Part shown: one piece after another, positions 1 to 10,059 of the stretch
Layout of the letters: every line of letters starts with the position of its first letter
Numbering within the stretch: position 1 is the stretch's first letter
Position numbers and translations under genes: made by a program
Notes under the pieces: generated by a model
Databases searched by the model: none
What the model saw: only the letters and a program-made list of their open reading frames with translations
What the model was told of the DNA's origin: nothing
Source of the DNA: Azorinus chamasolen
Lineage: Eukaryota > Mollusca > Bivalvia > Cardiida > Solecurtidae
NCBI GenBank assembly: GCA_963576725.1
Contig: OY755244.1
Span: forward strand, 80,413,620 to 80,477,619
Reading direction: 5' to 3'
DNA: 64,000 nucleotides

Positions 1-232
1 AATTTAAAAGTGTCGTCTGCAATAATAACTTCATATTAAATATAATTCTAAACTAAATAATAAAGGTATATTAGTAAAACATTTGTTTTTAAAAACCTGT
101 ATGCTTGGGCTAAAATAATACAGAAAACAGTGAAGTCCCAGGTCAGATGCCGCCTTGAAAAGGCGGCATCGGACCTGGGACTGCACTGTTTTCAATGGTG
201 CCAACAGGCGACTTTGGCGCCGAACGAGTTAA
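1..232. mobile_element. PB-F MITE, left end cut by window edge
   Basis: A hairpin at 124-192 has arm ACAGTGAAGTCCCAGGTCAG and closes at the GCCGCC centre. The right end reads CCGAACGAGTTAA, giving the TTAA boundary. GTCGTCTGCA at 12-21 matches the far arm of the full copy at 5448-5693 in inverse, so this copy is inverted and truncated by the window. Confidence 0.65.
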
Positions 233-398
233 GACAGAGGGTAGCTTATTGCTCTGTAATAACCGACAAGATGAGTCTCATTTGACATTTGGTATAGGTT
301 GTGTAGCAAAGGGAAAATATTATTAACCTAAATTCGAGGGACCACTGAAGAGCAATGATGGTCATATTTGAAGTTTATGTGTTTTAGACCCGCACGTG

Positions 399-440
399 CA
401 TGTGTGCGTGCATGTGTGTGTGTGTGTGTGTGTGCGTGTT
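399..440. repeat. TG-rich microsatellite
   Basis: Alternating TG/CG tract, uninterrupted (TG)n at about 413-434. The rest of 233-717 is AT-rich with no recognised feature. Confidence 0.9.
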
Positions 441-717
441 TGTAAAACCTAAAACGCACGCCATTATAAGGGAACCATCTGAAACATTAGCAAATTACAC
501 ATTCTAATGGGCACATGATATATTAATTACAAAAGGAAGCAGAATACCACAAATCTATTTCAATATTTACTGTGGACTGTTTACATTTTGAAATCTAGTC
601 ACTCCTTAAATGTTTTTGCTTGTTGATACAACACCTTACAAGGACTTTTAGAAACATTGTCAATATTTGAATTACGGTGTAATAATCACTAATCAATAGA
701 GCTACATGCCACACTAA

Positions 718-1040
718 TACAGTTGAACTTCGATATCTCGAACTTCCAGGGACCATACAAATTAGTTCGAGATAACAGAGGTTCGACTCATCCTATTTAT
801 AATCTGACCAATATCTCAAGTTTACAGCTTAATGTAGGTCTAAAGTAATGCTGAAAGCTCCTTTTGTAGCTTTCAGCATTACTTTAGACCTGTATTAAGC
901 TGCCCCATGTGTTTCTATAAATGTGAAATGATACATTTTAGAAAGATTCCGAATGGTAAATTTTGGAAGGACCGAACTTTTAGTTCGAGTTATCGCGAAG
1001 TTCGAATTATCCGAGTTCCAGATACCGAAGTTCAACTGTA
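718..1040. mobile_element. TM-A MITE
   Basis: Terminal inverted repeats CAGTTGAACTTCGATATC at 720 and its complement ending at 1038, each next to TA. Internal hairpin 825-902 carries GCTTAATGTAGGTC arms. The 319 bp length equals the copies at 2905, 7644 and 36616. Confidence 0.85.
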
Positions 1041-1055
1041 TTACTGAATACACCT

Positions 1056-1170
1056 ACTAACAGAGGACCAGATAAGATGCGAGAATTAAACAAATTTAAG
1101 GATAACTTTTTTATGTCTCCACCAAACCCTTTGTTGTGACCATTCTTTAAAGGTGTCTCGAAGAAACAAA
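1056..1170. mobile_element. HP-A repeat, left half only
   Basis: Matches the left arm of HP-A (CAGATAAGATGCG, CTCCACCAAACCCT, GTGACC.TTCTTTA) but has no returning arm. HP-A is best preserved at 18497-18690 and 51889-52052. Confidence 0.5.
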
Positions 1171-1332
1171 ATATTCGTTTGCTTATATCTTGATTTAACC
1201 CGTTCTTTCTCATTATGAAAGATAATCCGTCCAAATCTTATTTTGGAACCCACCCAATTTCCATGATGAGGGGGCTCAACAAATTCAATATTTGCTAGTA
1301 TAAGTCATTGACAATGATGAGTTCAGCAAACA

Positions 1333-1450
1333 GTGCAGACAGAGGTTCGGATAAGACGCGTACATTTAAACATTTCCAAGAAAAGCTCCTTTATTCCTCC
1401 ACCAAGCCCTGTACTGTGACACCCCTCTTTAGAATCGTCTCTTCGATAGG
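1333..1450. mobile_element. HP-A repeat, second left half
   Basis: A second single arm of HP-A (GATAAGACGCGTACATTTAA, CCTCCACCAAGCCCTGTA, CTCTTTAGAATCGTCTC) lies about 280 bp from the first, in the same orientation. Nothing else is recognised between 1171 and 1670. Confidence 0.5.
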
Positions 1451-1670
1451 AAAACGTAATTAAAACCTGAATGCTTCTTAGATACGGGATCACATCTCAA
1501 ACATGTTCGCATGGCAAACATACATCAATACATGTACTTATTTACCGAACATTGTGCCAACCATGCATGACGTTTCCTGTCCAATGTCGTTTCTATCTTC
1601 ATGGAAAAATGTGTATGGCCAGGACAACATTGAACGTTGAGCTCGTTGTATACATACAGTATAACCTGTC

Positions 1671-1888
1671 TTAACCCATTCCCTCATATTGACGACTTTT
1701 GACGACTCTGTAAAATCACTTTGTGAAACCATTGTGATAAAAAGAGCATTTACTCCTATAGGAGCAAATGCTCTATTTATCACAATGGTTTCAAGATACA
1801 AAATTCTAAATTTTCTTTTTCTTTAGTTAATGCTCCTTTTCGGTAGATTTATACAAAGAGGTTGTATCTAAAAAAGGCTATAAGGTTA
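1671..1888. mobile_element. PB-C MITE, right end decayed
   Basis: Left boundary TTAACCCATTCCCTC at 1671; hairpin 1725-1792 with arm GAAACCATTGTGATAAA and centre CTCCTATAGGAG. The usual right end ending in GGGTTAA is replaced by GGCTATAAGGTTAGTGG, where the next palindrome starts. Confidence 0.75.
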
Positions 1889-2255
1889 GTGGCCGAGTGT
1901 AAACAGCTTGGGTCCAGATTAGATGCTCTAGTACTAGACTTCTAATCTAAATCCAAACTGTCTGCAAATACAGTAAAACCTCTCTATAACGGCCACTAAA
2001 TTACATCAAGTATTTTGTGTTAAATGCAGATGGCTTCTTAAAGCAAGGTGTAAGTAAAACAGAACGCTCCTATAGAATCGTTCTGTTTTACTTTCACCTT
2101 GCTTTAAGCAGCCACCTGCCCTAAAACCAACAAATTAACAGAATTTAGTGGCCGTTATAGAGAGGTGTTACTGTATTTGCAGACAGTTTGGATTTAGATT
2201 AGAAGTCTAGTACTAGAGCATCTAATCTGGATCCAAGCTGTTTACACTCGGCCAC
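1889..2255. repeat. 367 bp palindrome with TM-B at its dyad
   Basis: Arms 1889-1970 and 2174-2255 are each 82 bases and reverse complements with one mismatch (1918 region, GGGTCC against GGATCC). Each arm is itself an imperfect hairpin closing at CTAGTACTAG. Removing the TM-B insertion (1971-2173) would leave a perfect centre TGCAAATATTTGCA. Confidence 0.9.
1971..2173. mobile_element. TM-B MITE inside the palindrome
   Basis: Ends CAGTAAAACC and its near complement GGTGTTACTG, TA on each side, sitting at the exact centre of the 1889-2255 palindrome. Its hairpin arm is GCTTAAAGCAAGGTG with centre GCTCCTATAG. Length 203 bp. Confidence 0.85.
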
Positions 2256-2469
2256 TTATATCTGAATAATATTGAACAAATCGGAAGTGATCAAACATTC
2301 CTTCAAATCTGAGTTTGAAAAGACTACAAAGATTACAGCAAAATAAATGTGGAAACATGTAGCAGTCCAAACTCACGATAAATATATCATTCTGCATAGC
2401 AGTGACCTGCTAATGTATATTACAGTAGAAGTCCCTTACACAGTATCTAGTGTTCATCCTAAGGACTAC

Positions 2470-2712
2470 CAATGAACAAGTAGCAAAGTCAAGCAGCAAA
2501 ATCCACACAAGACACAAAAAGCAACCATTACCAAAAACATCGAAAGAAAATGAGTGAAACACACATACACACTACCCCCTCCCCCCCCCCCCCCCCCCCC
2601 CCGCACACACACATACGAGAGATGAAAACCTCAAGTAACAACAAACGTACAAATACAAAGACACGAAGACACAAGACAAAGAGAGTATCGCCTTGGAACG
2701 GCGTGTGAAACA
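2470..2712. repeat. Dispersed repeat with poly-C tract
   Basis: A-rich CAAACAAA/ACACAAG text ending in CGCCTTGGAAC at 2690-2700. The same word and surroundings recur at 36200-36365. It contains a C homopolymer at about 2581-2602 followed by (CA)n. The family is not identified; the rest of 2256-2904 holds nothing recognised. Confidence 0.35.
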
Positions 2713-2902
2713 ATGCTCATTGTGACCCTTAAACATCCCCTGTTTGAACTACGGCCTTATTATCCATGTTTGTTTGCCGTAATGTTACTTTCTAAAACTA
2801 GAAATCAATTGTAACCATATCCATGCCCCAAAGTGTACTTTTCTTCGATATCAGATATAAGGAATGTAAATGATTGATGACTGAAAGGAAATATTATACA
2901 GA

Positions 2903-3225
2903 TACAATTGAACTTCGGTAAGTCGAACTTCAAGGGACCATACAAATTAGTTCGACATAGCAGAAGTTCGAGTTATCCGATTTCTAATCTAAACAATTTC
3001 ACGAGTTCGCAGCTTAATACAGGTCTAAAGCAATGCTGAAAGCTCCTATAGGAGGTTTCAGCATTACTTTAGACCTGTATTAAGCAGCAACATATGTTTC
3101 TAGATATCTGTAACGATACAGTTTAGAGCAATCGTGTATTGTAAGTTTTGGAAAGGCTAAACTTTTTGTTCGAGTTATCCAAAAGTTCGAGTTATCCGAG
3201 TTCGAGATATCGAAGTTCAACTATA
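2903..3225. mobile_element. TM-A MITE
   Basis: Ends CAATTGAACTTCGG (2905) and CGAAGTTCAACTA (3223) beside TA. Hairpin 3009-3088 centred on GCTCCTATAGGAG. Length 319 bp. Confidence 0.85.
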
Positions 3226-3437
3226 GTTGTTAATAGTTTCTCAAAAGTCTGATCACATCGGAAGTAGTCAAAATTGAACGAATATTGATATGAGAAGACT
3301 TTTTTCACAAAGGGATATGGTTAACTCTATATCTAACGATTGGGACAACATACATTATCTGCAAAGTACATCTTGAACGGCTTTGTTTGTTTCTGTTTAA
3401 TGCCGTCTTTGAACAAAACTACTGAGAACGGTATTGT

Positions 3438-3689
3438 TTAACCCTTTCCCTGTTCAATATTCCCTTAAACATATGTGATCATGAATATCTATTAGCTGAT
3501 CAGAAGTTATATAATGTAAACTTTTCAAGGATTGTGTTTGCTGTGACAAAAACTGTAGAATCAGAACTATATCATGTCAAAACCAACCAGAGCAGACCAA
3601 GATGAGACGGCTCCTATAGGAACCGTCTGATCTAGTCCTACTCTGTTTGCAAAGACATATAAAGACGTATGTATGGATTTAAGGGTTAA
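3438..3689. mobile_element. PB-A MITE
   Basis: TTAACCCTTTCCCTG at 3438 and AAGGGTTAA ending 3689. Hairpin 3588-3645 lies near the right end with centre GGCTCCTATAGGAACC. It represents the subtype whose long side contains CTGTAGAATCAGA. Confidence 0.85.
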
Positions 3690-4257
3690 TGTCGCCTTAA
3701 AAGGTTTATACAAATTGATTGAGAACGATATTGTTCAGGAGCAAAATGATAACTATTTATGGTTAAGCCAATGATCAAATCAATACTATACATCACTAAC
3801 GGGTCAGTCCGACGGACCATCAAAATGTGCCTTTATCAGGAAATAAGTCTTCTCGAGTTTGTTTAGTATTCGTTGTAAATGGCCATTTGGCTGGATGCAA
3901 GATATCTTCCAAGCTGATGGATGGGGTTTGTTGCAAATTTCAAGGTCAGTCTAACGTACATAGTACTTGGTTTCTTTTGATTACACGGACTTTGAAACCG
4001 AAATGTCTGTGTGATTATCTCAACAAAGAAACTTATAAATGGCTATTTTCTGGCTGTATAAGTGGCATAGAAGCCCGATACAAACCAACCCAAAGACATG
4101 GGTTTGAAACCAAGGCTTACAAACAAGTAACTTTGCTTCAATTTGTAACAATGACTACGGAAATGAAATAGTTTTGAAAATGTTAAAAGTACATGTATTA
4201 CTTATGGGACAAACACGTGTGGCACCTGACTATATATTTTGTCCCCTTGTCCAACCT
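3690..4257. other. No recognised feature
   Basis: An open frame of 114 codons at 3827-4171 has no motif I recognise and no splice or promoter context; I do not treat it as a gene. Confidence 0.4.
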
Positions 4258-4507
4258 TTCACCCTTTCCCTCATATAAACCTGAATTCACGAATTTGCAA
4301 ACAGAGTAGACCCAGATCAGACGGCTCCTGTAGGAGCCGTCTGATCAGGGTCTGCTCTGTTTGCTAATGGAATTGGAAAGATCTGTAAATTGACGTTCTA
4401 AAATGGCTACAATGTTCCTTCTTCCATATTTCGTTGTAACTATTTTTTCCACGAATGTTCAGAAGGTATTGCAATTTGGAATAAACATAGAACAGGGAAA
4501 GGGTTAA
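4258..4507. mobile_element. PB-A MITE
   Basis: Left boundary decayed to TTCACCCTTTCCC, right boundary AAAGGGTTAA. Hairpin 4297-4364, almost perfect, arm GCAAACAGAGTAGACCC. The two arms differ at an A/A pair (CCCAGATC against GATCAGGG) and a T/G pair, as in most PB-A copies. Length 250 bp. Confidence 0.9.
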
Positions 4508-4599
4508 CACGCTAAGAACGAACTCGTAATATCCCAGTTTGGATCCAGATGAATCATCGAGTCTCACCAAGGCCCGGAACGTTTGACACGCTGGTTATG

Positions 4600-4897
4600 T
4601 ACAGTTGAACTTCGATTTCTCGAACTCGGATATTTCGAACTTCGGGATAACTCGAAGTAAAGTTTCGGTCCTTCCAAAAATTACAACTCATAATTGTTCT
4701 AAAATGTATCACCGCACATATGTAGAAATTCATGCGACAGCTTATGCAGGTCGAAAGTAATGCTGAAAGCTCCTACAGGAGCTTTCAGCATTACTTTATA
4801 CTTGCTTTATACTGTGAATTGTTAAGAATAGAATTGGGATGACTCGAACATCTGTTGTCTTGAAGTAATGTCTACGGTCTCTTGAAATTCTACTGTA
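4600..4897. mobile_element. TM-A MITE
   Basis: CAGTTGAACTTCGATTTC at 4602 and TTGAAATTCTACTG ending 4895, TA on each side. Hairpin about 4745-4804, centre GCTCCTACAGGAGC. Slightly shortened right half (294 bp). Confidence 0.8.
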
Positions 4898-5172
4898 TTT
4901 CACAAGAAAAGGATGGAAGAAAATCTGCTTCGTATTCTGAATTAGAAGACATTTTCTATTCAAGAGACTTTTTGAGCATGTTAAATTCATGCACTAATGA
5001 AATCAGGGAATTCATCAAGAAAATGAAGCCAGCTTGTGTGTGTTTGTGTGTATGTGGGCGCGCACACTTCATATGTGCCTCTGGTTTTGCTTTGGACATT
5101 CGTGTGGTATATCCGCATGTCTTCCACTGTCTCTCTGCAAGCAATATCTTTGCAGTAATGGCAGGCAAAATT

Positions 5173-5295
5173 AAAGTTGAACTTCGATATCTCTCGAACT
5201 TCAAGGGACCATACAAATTTCTTCGATATAACAGGTTCCAGTCAACCAATTTTTAATATGCAGGAGTTTTCAACATTACTTTGGGTTTTACTGTA
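5173..5295. mobile_element. TM-A fragment joined to a TM-C-like right end
   Basis: Left end AGTTGAACTTCGATATCTC matches TM-A, but the right end GGGTTTTACTGTA matches TM-B/TM-C. The hairpin is lost apart from CAACATTACTTT. Either a recombinant or a deletion derivative. Confidence 0.6.
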
Positions 5296-5447
5296 CATGG
5301 TTTGTGACGCGTTTTACCTCTACTGATGGAATCGTCCTAAAGGTCACAGCTCAGGGGTCAAAATCGAACTATATGTGTTTCTATGCCATTATTAACAGTT
5401 CAGTTAATAAATTATCATGATGTCATTATTTCCTACATGGATATTCC

Positions 5448-5693
5448 TTAACCCTTTCACCTCCGCAGTCGCATAAATGCACCACGACAAATAGTGCAGT
5501 CCCAGATCAGACGCCGCCTTTTCAAGGCGGCGTCTGATCAGGGACTTCACTATTTGTCTCAATCTCTATTTCTATATATGTGCTTTATTCCTTTAAAATT
5601 TGCATTTATTTATCTCATTTCCTTATTTTACTGAATGACTTAACAAACTTGGATTGCAGACGACAATCAGAAATTTGCCGCCGAAAGGGTTAA
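5448..5693. mobile_element. PB-F MITE, full copy
   Basis: TTAACCCTTTCACCTCCG at 5448 and GCCGAAAGGGTTAA ending 5693. Hairpin 5486-5558 with arm GACAAATAGTGCAGTCCCAG and core CGCCGCCTTTTCAAGGCGGC. Arm mismatches A/A and A/C occur at the positions seen in PB-A and PB-E. Confidence 0.85.
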
Positions 5694-5695
5694 TT

Positions 5696-6062
5696 AAAGG
5701 GTTAAATATGTTGAGTGAATTTAGAAACTTCTAAAATACCTACATTTGTATGGTGCACGAAAATGCTGGACGATTAGACAAAGTCCAACATGACGTCATT
5801 CTAGACAAAATAATGACTAATATCAAATCATAATGGATGAGAATGAGTACAATAATTATGTATTCGGCTAATAGCCATTAGATAAATAACCGATCAACAA
5901 ATTAGACCCAGGAAGTTAAATAAATTTCAACTAAATCCTCTGATTGATTTTCTTAAACAAATATTTGAAACTGATGATGATACATTTTATTCTTAACAGT
6001 TGATGCATTAGAGAAATTGAGTGTAATGTGTATTAAACTGCATGATACCGCGAAAATCCTTA
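5696..6062. other. No recognised feature
   Basis: AT-rich single-copy-looking text. A perfect CRE octamer TGACGTCA lies at 5791-5798. Confidence 0.5.
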
Positions 6063-6270
6063 TACAGTAAAACCCGTCTTAAGAAACCATAAAAAGATAC
6101 ATAATCATGGGTTTGTAAAGCATGTGGTGGCTCAATGCAGGTCAACAGTAATGCAGAAAACTCATATAGGAGATCACTGCATTATTTTTGTCCTGCATTA
6201 AGCAGCCACCTCATTTTTAACACTCGTACGTTAAATAATTGAATACCCGCTTAGGACAGGTTCTTCTGGT
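6063..6270. mobile_element. TM-D MITE, decayed
   Basis: CAGTAAAACCCGTCTTAAG at 6065, right end GGACAGGTTCTTCTG. The hairpin around GCTCAATGCAGGTC keeps its outer arms but the centre is disrupted (ACTCATATAGGAGATC). Confidence 0.7.
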
Positions 6271-6324
6271 GAAATTTGATTACTTCCGATTCGATCAAGC
6301 CTTTAGACACTTTTCACCAATTGT

Positions 6325-6390
6325 CAAACAGCTTGGATCCTGATGAGATGCCGGGTTATCCGACGTATCATCTAGTTCCCAGCTGTTTGC
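6325..6390. mobile_element. PB-B hairpin remnant
   Basis: CAAACAGCTTGGATCCTGAT facing AGTTCCCAGCTGTTTGC around a decayed centre. No TTAA boundaries remain. Confidence 0.6.
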
Positions 6391-6414
6391 AGATAGCGAG
6401 TACCAGTATAAGTG

Positions 6415-6670
6415 TTAACCCTTCTCTCGCTGAATTTTAAAATACATTTCTTCTTCTTTACCCATGTCCTGTTCTATAATTACATGTACATTTACTTCTA
6501 CTGCGTACAAATATGCCTTTGTGCCATCACTGCTGTGGAGTGCTCTGGTTGCACAATCGTCTTGTAAATAGTGCAGACCCTGATGAGACAGCTCCTGCAG
6601 GAGCTGTCTCATCAGGGTCTTCACTATTTACAGGTATGTATATTGACGTGAACAACAAGAAAAGGGTAAA
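6415..6670. mobile_element. PB-E MITE
   Basis: TTAACCCTTCTCTCGCTGAA at 6415 and AAAAGGGTAAA at 6660 (boundary mutated). Hairpin 6563-6632, centre GACAGCTCCTGCAGGAGCTG. Inverted relative to 16307. Its central A/A mismatch has been resolved to a pair. Confidence 0.8.
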
Positions 6671-7124
6671 GAGAGTGTGCTTCGAACATTATTTATTCTG
6701 AAATTCATTGCTTTTTTCTTTTATATTGTGAAATGATTGTTTGATATACGACTAGAGCTATTGTCAAAGAAATTTTAAAAGAAAGACTTTTCGCTGATAA
6801 AGGACAATTAGCTGAATACGAATATCATCAAATTACACAGTTTATTGCCTTTTTATTTTCCGCTTTGGAATCTTGACATGTACATATAGATTTTCTGTTT
6901 AACTGAAATATATGTGTCATGCGTAACTTTATTGCACCCGTGAGACCGGTTGTTCCCGCAGTCATAATGCAATTATTACTTTGTTCTACATGCATCCTTT
7001 CCCAAATTTCTCAACATTGTAATTATTTTTTTGTTTAATAATTCTAAACTGTGAAATGAAAGTTTAACCAGGAAATCGTACTTTTGGAACAGGAGAACTG
7101 ATTTAGTCCTGTTGTCTATAGTTT
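6671..7124. other. No recognised feature
   Basis: AT-rich, no repeats or coding signal seen. Confidence 0.5.
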
Positions 7125-7330
7125 TTAAGCCTTTCGCTGCCAATGCCGGATCTGTGATTACATATGCAAACAGTTTGGATCCAGATGAGACGCCAAGTAA
7201 CTCGGCGTCTCATCAGGATCCAAACTGTTTGTTACTGTTACTATGTTTTTGAAACAAAAATGAAGAAAATCAAAAGAATGAAAATTTGTAGCAGACGACA
7301 AAGTTAGCAGACGACAGAGTTTGATAATTC
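7125..7330. mobile_element. PB-B MITE, right end lost
   Basis: TTAAGCCTTTCGCTGCCAA at 7125. Hairpin 7167-7231 with arm CAAACAGTTTGGATCCAGAT. Downstream TAGCAGACGACAAAGTTAGC matches 57635-57850, but the terminal GGGTTAA is missing. Confidence 0.85.
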
Positions 7331-7641
7331 ATACAGTGAACGCATATTTTCAATAACATCATAAAACTGTGTATTTGTTATATTCAATCATTATTATGAA
7401 GTTTGTCAGTTTGAACTTATACCGAAATATGTTCCAATTACACAAAGTAGACCGTTATCCTAGATACTTATAAAGTTTTGCTTTACAGCAATATATAACC
7501 GGCCTATGTCGCACCATTATGATACTAAAACGCAACCCGAATACATACTAATAAACTGACGAATAACACCGGCGTCTTAGCTATCAAACAAATGAACTTT
7601 TCGTCTTCTTCAGCGTTTATTCGATTGTTTTGTTTGCAACA

Positions 7642-7965
7642 TACAGTTGATCTTCGATATCTCGAACTCGGATAATTCGAACTTCGGGATAACTCGAACT
7701 AAAAGTTCGGTCCTTCCAAAATCTTACAATACAGAATTGCTCTAAAATGTATCAATATGCATAATTAGAAACACGTTTCACAGCTTAATGCAGGTCTACA
7801 GCAATGCTGAAAGCTCCTGCAGGAGCTTTCAACATTACTGTAGACCTGCATTAAGCTGTGAACTTGAGAATTTGTCCAGAATACAAATCGGATAACTCGA
7901 ACCTCTGTTATCTCGAACTATTTTATATAGTCCATTGAAGTTCGAGATATCGAAGTTCAACTGTA
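7642..7965. mobile_element. TM-A MITE
   Basis: CAGTTGATCTTCGATATC at 7644 and ATATCGAAGTTCAACTG ending 7963, TA on both sides. Hairpin 7780-7858, centre GCTCCTGCAGGAGC. Length 320 bp. Confidence 0.9.
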
Positions 7966-8139
7966 TGTCATTTTATCACATAAACAATTGATTTATTTAA
8001 TGTTTCGGCATTTTAAAAACGCGTTGCAAGTAGAAACTATCACTTCAACACGAGTATTAACGTCTGCAGATTCAATCAGGACTATTATATAAATATATAG
8101 AACAGCCTCTGATCAGACGGCTTCTATAAACGAATCTCT

Positions 8140-8389
8140 TTAACCCTTTCCCTGATGAATATTTATGTATGAAATAATGACGTCATGAATATTAATAAGA
8201 TTATTTTTTATAATGGCTTATGAACACATGACATTTTGGCTCAGGAAGAAGTTGTAGAATCATATCTATATTACACTAAGCAAACAGAACAGACCCTGGT
8301 CAGACGGCTCAATAGGAGCCGTCTGACCTTGGTCTACTCTGTTTGCAGGTGCGTCAAAATGCGCACACATGTATATGGGAAAGGGTTAA
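8140..8389. mobile_element. PB-A MITE
   Basis: TTAACCCTTTCCCTG at 8140 and GGGAAAGGGTTAA ending 8389. Hairpin 8280-8346 near the right end. The long side holds a CRE octamer TGACGTCA at 8178-8185. A PB-A hairpin scrap (CTGATCAGACGGCTTC) lies at 8107-8125. Confidence 0.9.
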
Positions 8390-8491
8390 GGAGTAAAGGG
8401 TTAAAGGGAACTTATTTGCGGAAGCATATATGAAAACATTCAAACGATCCGTGTCCCATGGTACATTATTATGTAAAACGTTCTAAAAATC

Positions 8492-8702
8492 TTAACCCAT
8501 TACCTCCGAGACTATTATGAGACCCAACCGCTTTGAATATATCTACTGAAAGGACCATATACCAGAATAATTTTTAGAATTGTATACTTTTTAAACAATG
8601 TGATAAATAGACTTTACTCTTATGCAGCAGAGCTCTATTTATATCACAAAGGTTTCAAAAATGACTTTTACAGAGGCGTCAAAAGGCATCAGTAAGAGGG
8701 AA
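8492..8702. mobile_element. PB-C MITE, decayed
   Basis: TTAACCCATTACCTCCGAG at 8492; AATGTGATAAATAGA and TCTATTTATATCACAAAGG form a weakened hairpin. The right end runs AGAGGGAAAGTA directly into the next element. Confidence 0.7.
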
Positions 8703-8704
8703 AG

Positions 8705-8913
8705 TACAGTGAACCCCCACTAATGCGACCACCTAAAAGAGGTATAATTTTGGTAGCTAGATGCAGGTGGTAGCTTAATGCAGGACAAAAGTAATACAGA
8801 AAGCTCCCAGAGGAGCTTTCTGCATTACTTTTGCCCTGCATTAAGCAACCACCTGCGTATAAAGATACCCATGTTTATTCAATAAGTGGTCGCATTAAAG
8901 GGGTTCTACTGTA
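8705..8913. mobile_element. TM-C MITE
   Basis: CAGTGAACCCCCACTAATGC at 8707 and GGGGTTCTACTG ending 8911, TA both sides, 205 bp. Hairpin 8763-8855, arms GCAGGTGGTAGCTTAATGC and GCATTAAGCAACCACCTGC with the family's fixed A/A mismatch. Confidence 0.9.
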
Positions 8914-8935
8914 TTCCAACCGATAAACTTATGTC

Positions 8936-8993
8936 AATAGTGCAGATGCAGATCAAACTGCAATGAAGTTTGATCAGGGTCTATAGTATTTGC
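8936..8993. mobile_element. PB core remnant
   Basis: Short hairpin CAATAGTGCAGATGCAGATC against GATCAGGGTCTATAGTATTTG, resembling PB-E/PB-F cores without ends. Confidence 0.45.
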
Positions 8994-9140
8994 TACGACT
9001 TGGGACGTCGCTTGCGATACGCATTTACAAACTACGTAACATCAATCTGAAATATGAAAATATTATCATGGCCAAAATGGAATAAAAATCGAATACTTAG
9101 TGGGTAGACTTTGATAAACGTTCTGTCTTGTCATGTAAGC

Positions 9141-9235
9141 TTTTAACATATCTGCCCATATTGACGCCTCTGTAAAAGTCACATTTTGAAGCCATTGTGA
9201 TAAATGTAGTATATTTGCCCCTATAGGACATCGAA
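9141..9235. mobile_element. PB-C left-half remnant
   Basis: TTTAACATATCTGCCCATAT, GCCTCTGTAAAAGTCAC and GCCATTGTGATAAAT match the left side of PB-C; no returning arm. Confidence 0.55.
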
Positions 9236-9414
9236 GTGGTTTAAAAACTACACAATTCATAATTTTCTCGGGGGAGCATTGCCCGGACAATATAGCCACG
9301 GTGTGTACATAATATTCAGCTACACTCCTGACGATGTCAATATAAATTAAAGCTATCAAAATGTGAAAACTGAATTATTCAGCTTTAGAAGCTCATGGAG
9401 AGGGAGACTGTGTA

Positions 9415-9635
9415 TTAAACCATTCCCTCATATTGACGACATTTGACGACTCTGTAAAAGTCACTTTGTGAAACCATTGTGATAAATAGAGCATTTGCTC
9501 CAAATGCTCGATTTATCACAATGGTTTCAAACTACAAAATTCTAAAATTTTCCTTTTCTCCAGTTAATGCTCCTTTTCGGTAGATTTATTCAAAGAGATT
9601 GTATCTAAAAATAGCATATAATGGTAATGGGTTAA
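9415..9635. mobile_element. PB-C MITE with shortened core
   Basis: TTAAACCATTCCCTCATATT at 9415 and GGTAATGGGTTAA ending 9635. Hairpin 9472-9532 has lost the TATAGGAG half of its centre (GCATTTGCTCCAAATGC). Confidence 0.9.
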
Positions 9636-10059
9636 AGATATAATAATGAAAAGGTGTTTGCCTCTTTCCAAAACTTTAGTCCATACTTTGCCAGTGTACA
9701 TTTGTGAATCAAATAGCTTTATCAATATTTAAGACGTTCGACTGCAGTATGCAAATACCATTTAATAGCCACGATAAAGAGTGATTTATTCAGGGACGAA
9801 ATCATTTCCATTAAATAATTACATTATTTTCAAATGAAAATCCCAAATCGAAATGTGAATGCGATTTTCATGCATGACCTTAAACTTTTTTTCTGAATGC
9901 AATAATCAATTATCTTTAAGATGTCACAAAATTGCCGAGTGGTGATGGCTGAATTAATGTTTTAAAAATAAAAGAATTTTATTAGGCTTCTTTAGTCCGA
10001 TAATGTATCGGCAATTTATTGTCAACATAACTCTAAAAGTATATGTAATTACACAAAGT
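9636..10059. other. No recognised feature
   Basis: AT-rich text without repeats or coding signal that I can see. Confidence 0.5.

Noticed and set aside
3827..4171. 114-codon plus-strand frame
   Set aside because: No recognised motif, composition like surrounding non-coding DNA, no splice or promoter context; left as unassigned.
4882..5256. 124-codon plus-strand frame
   Set aside because: It begins inside the right end of a TM-A element and ends in a TM-A fragment; the reading frame is accidental.
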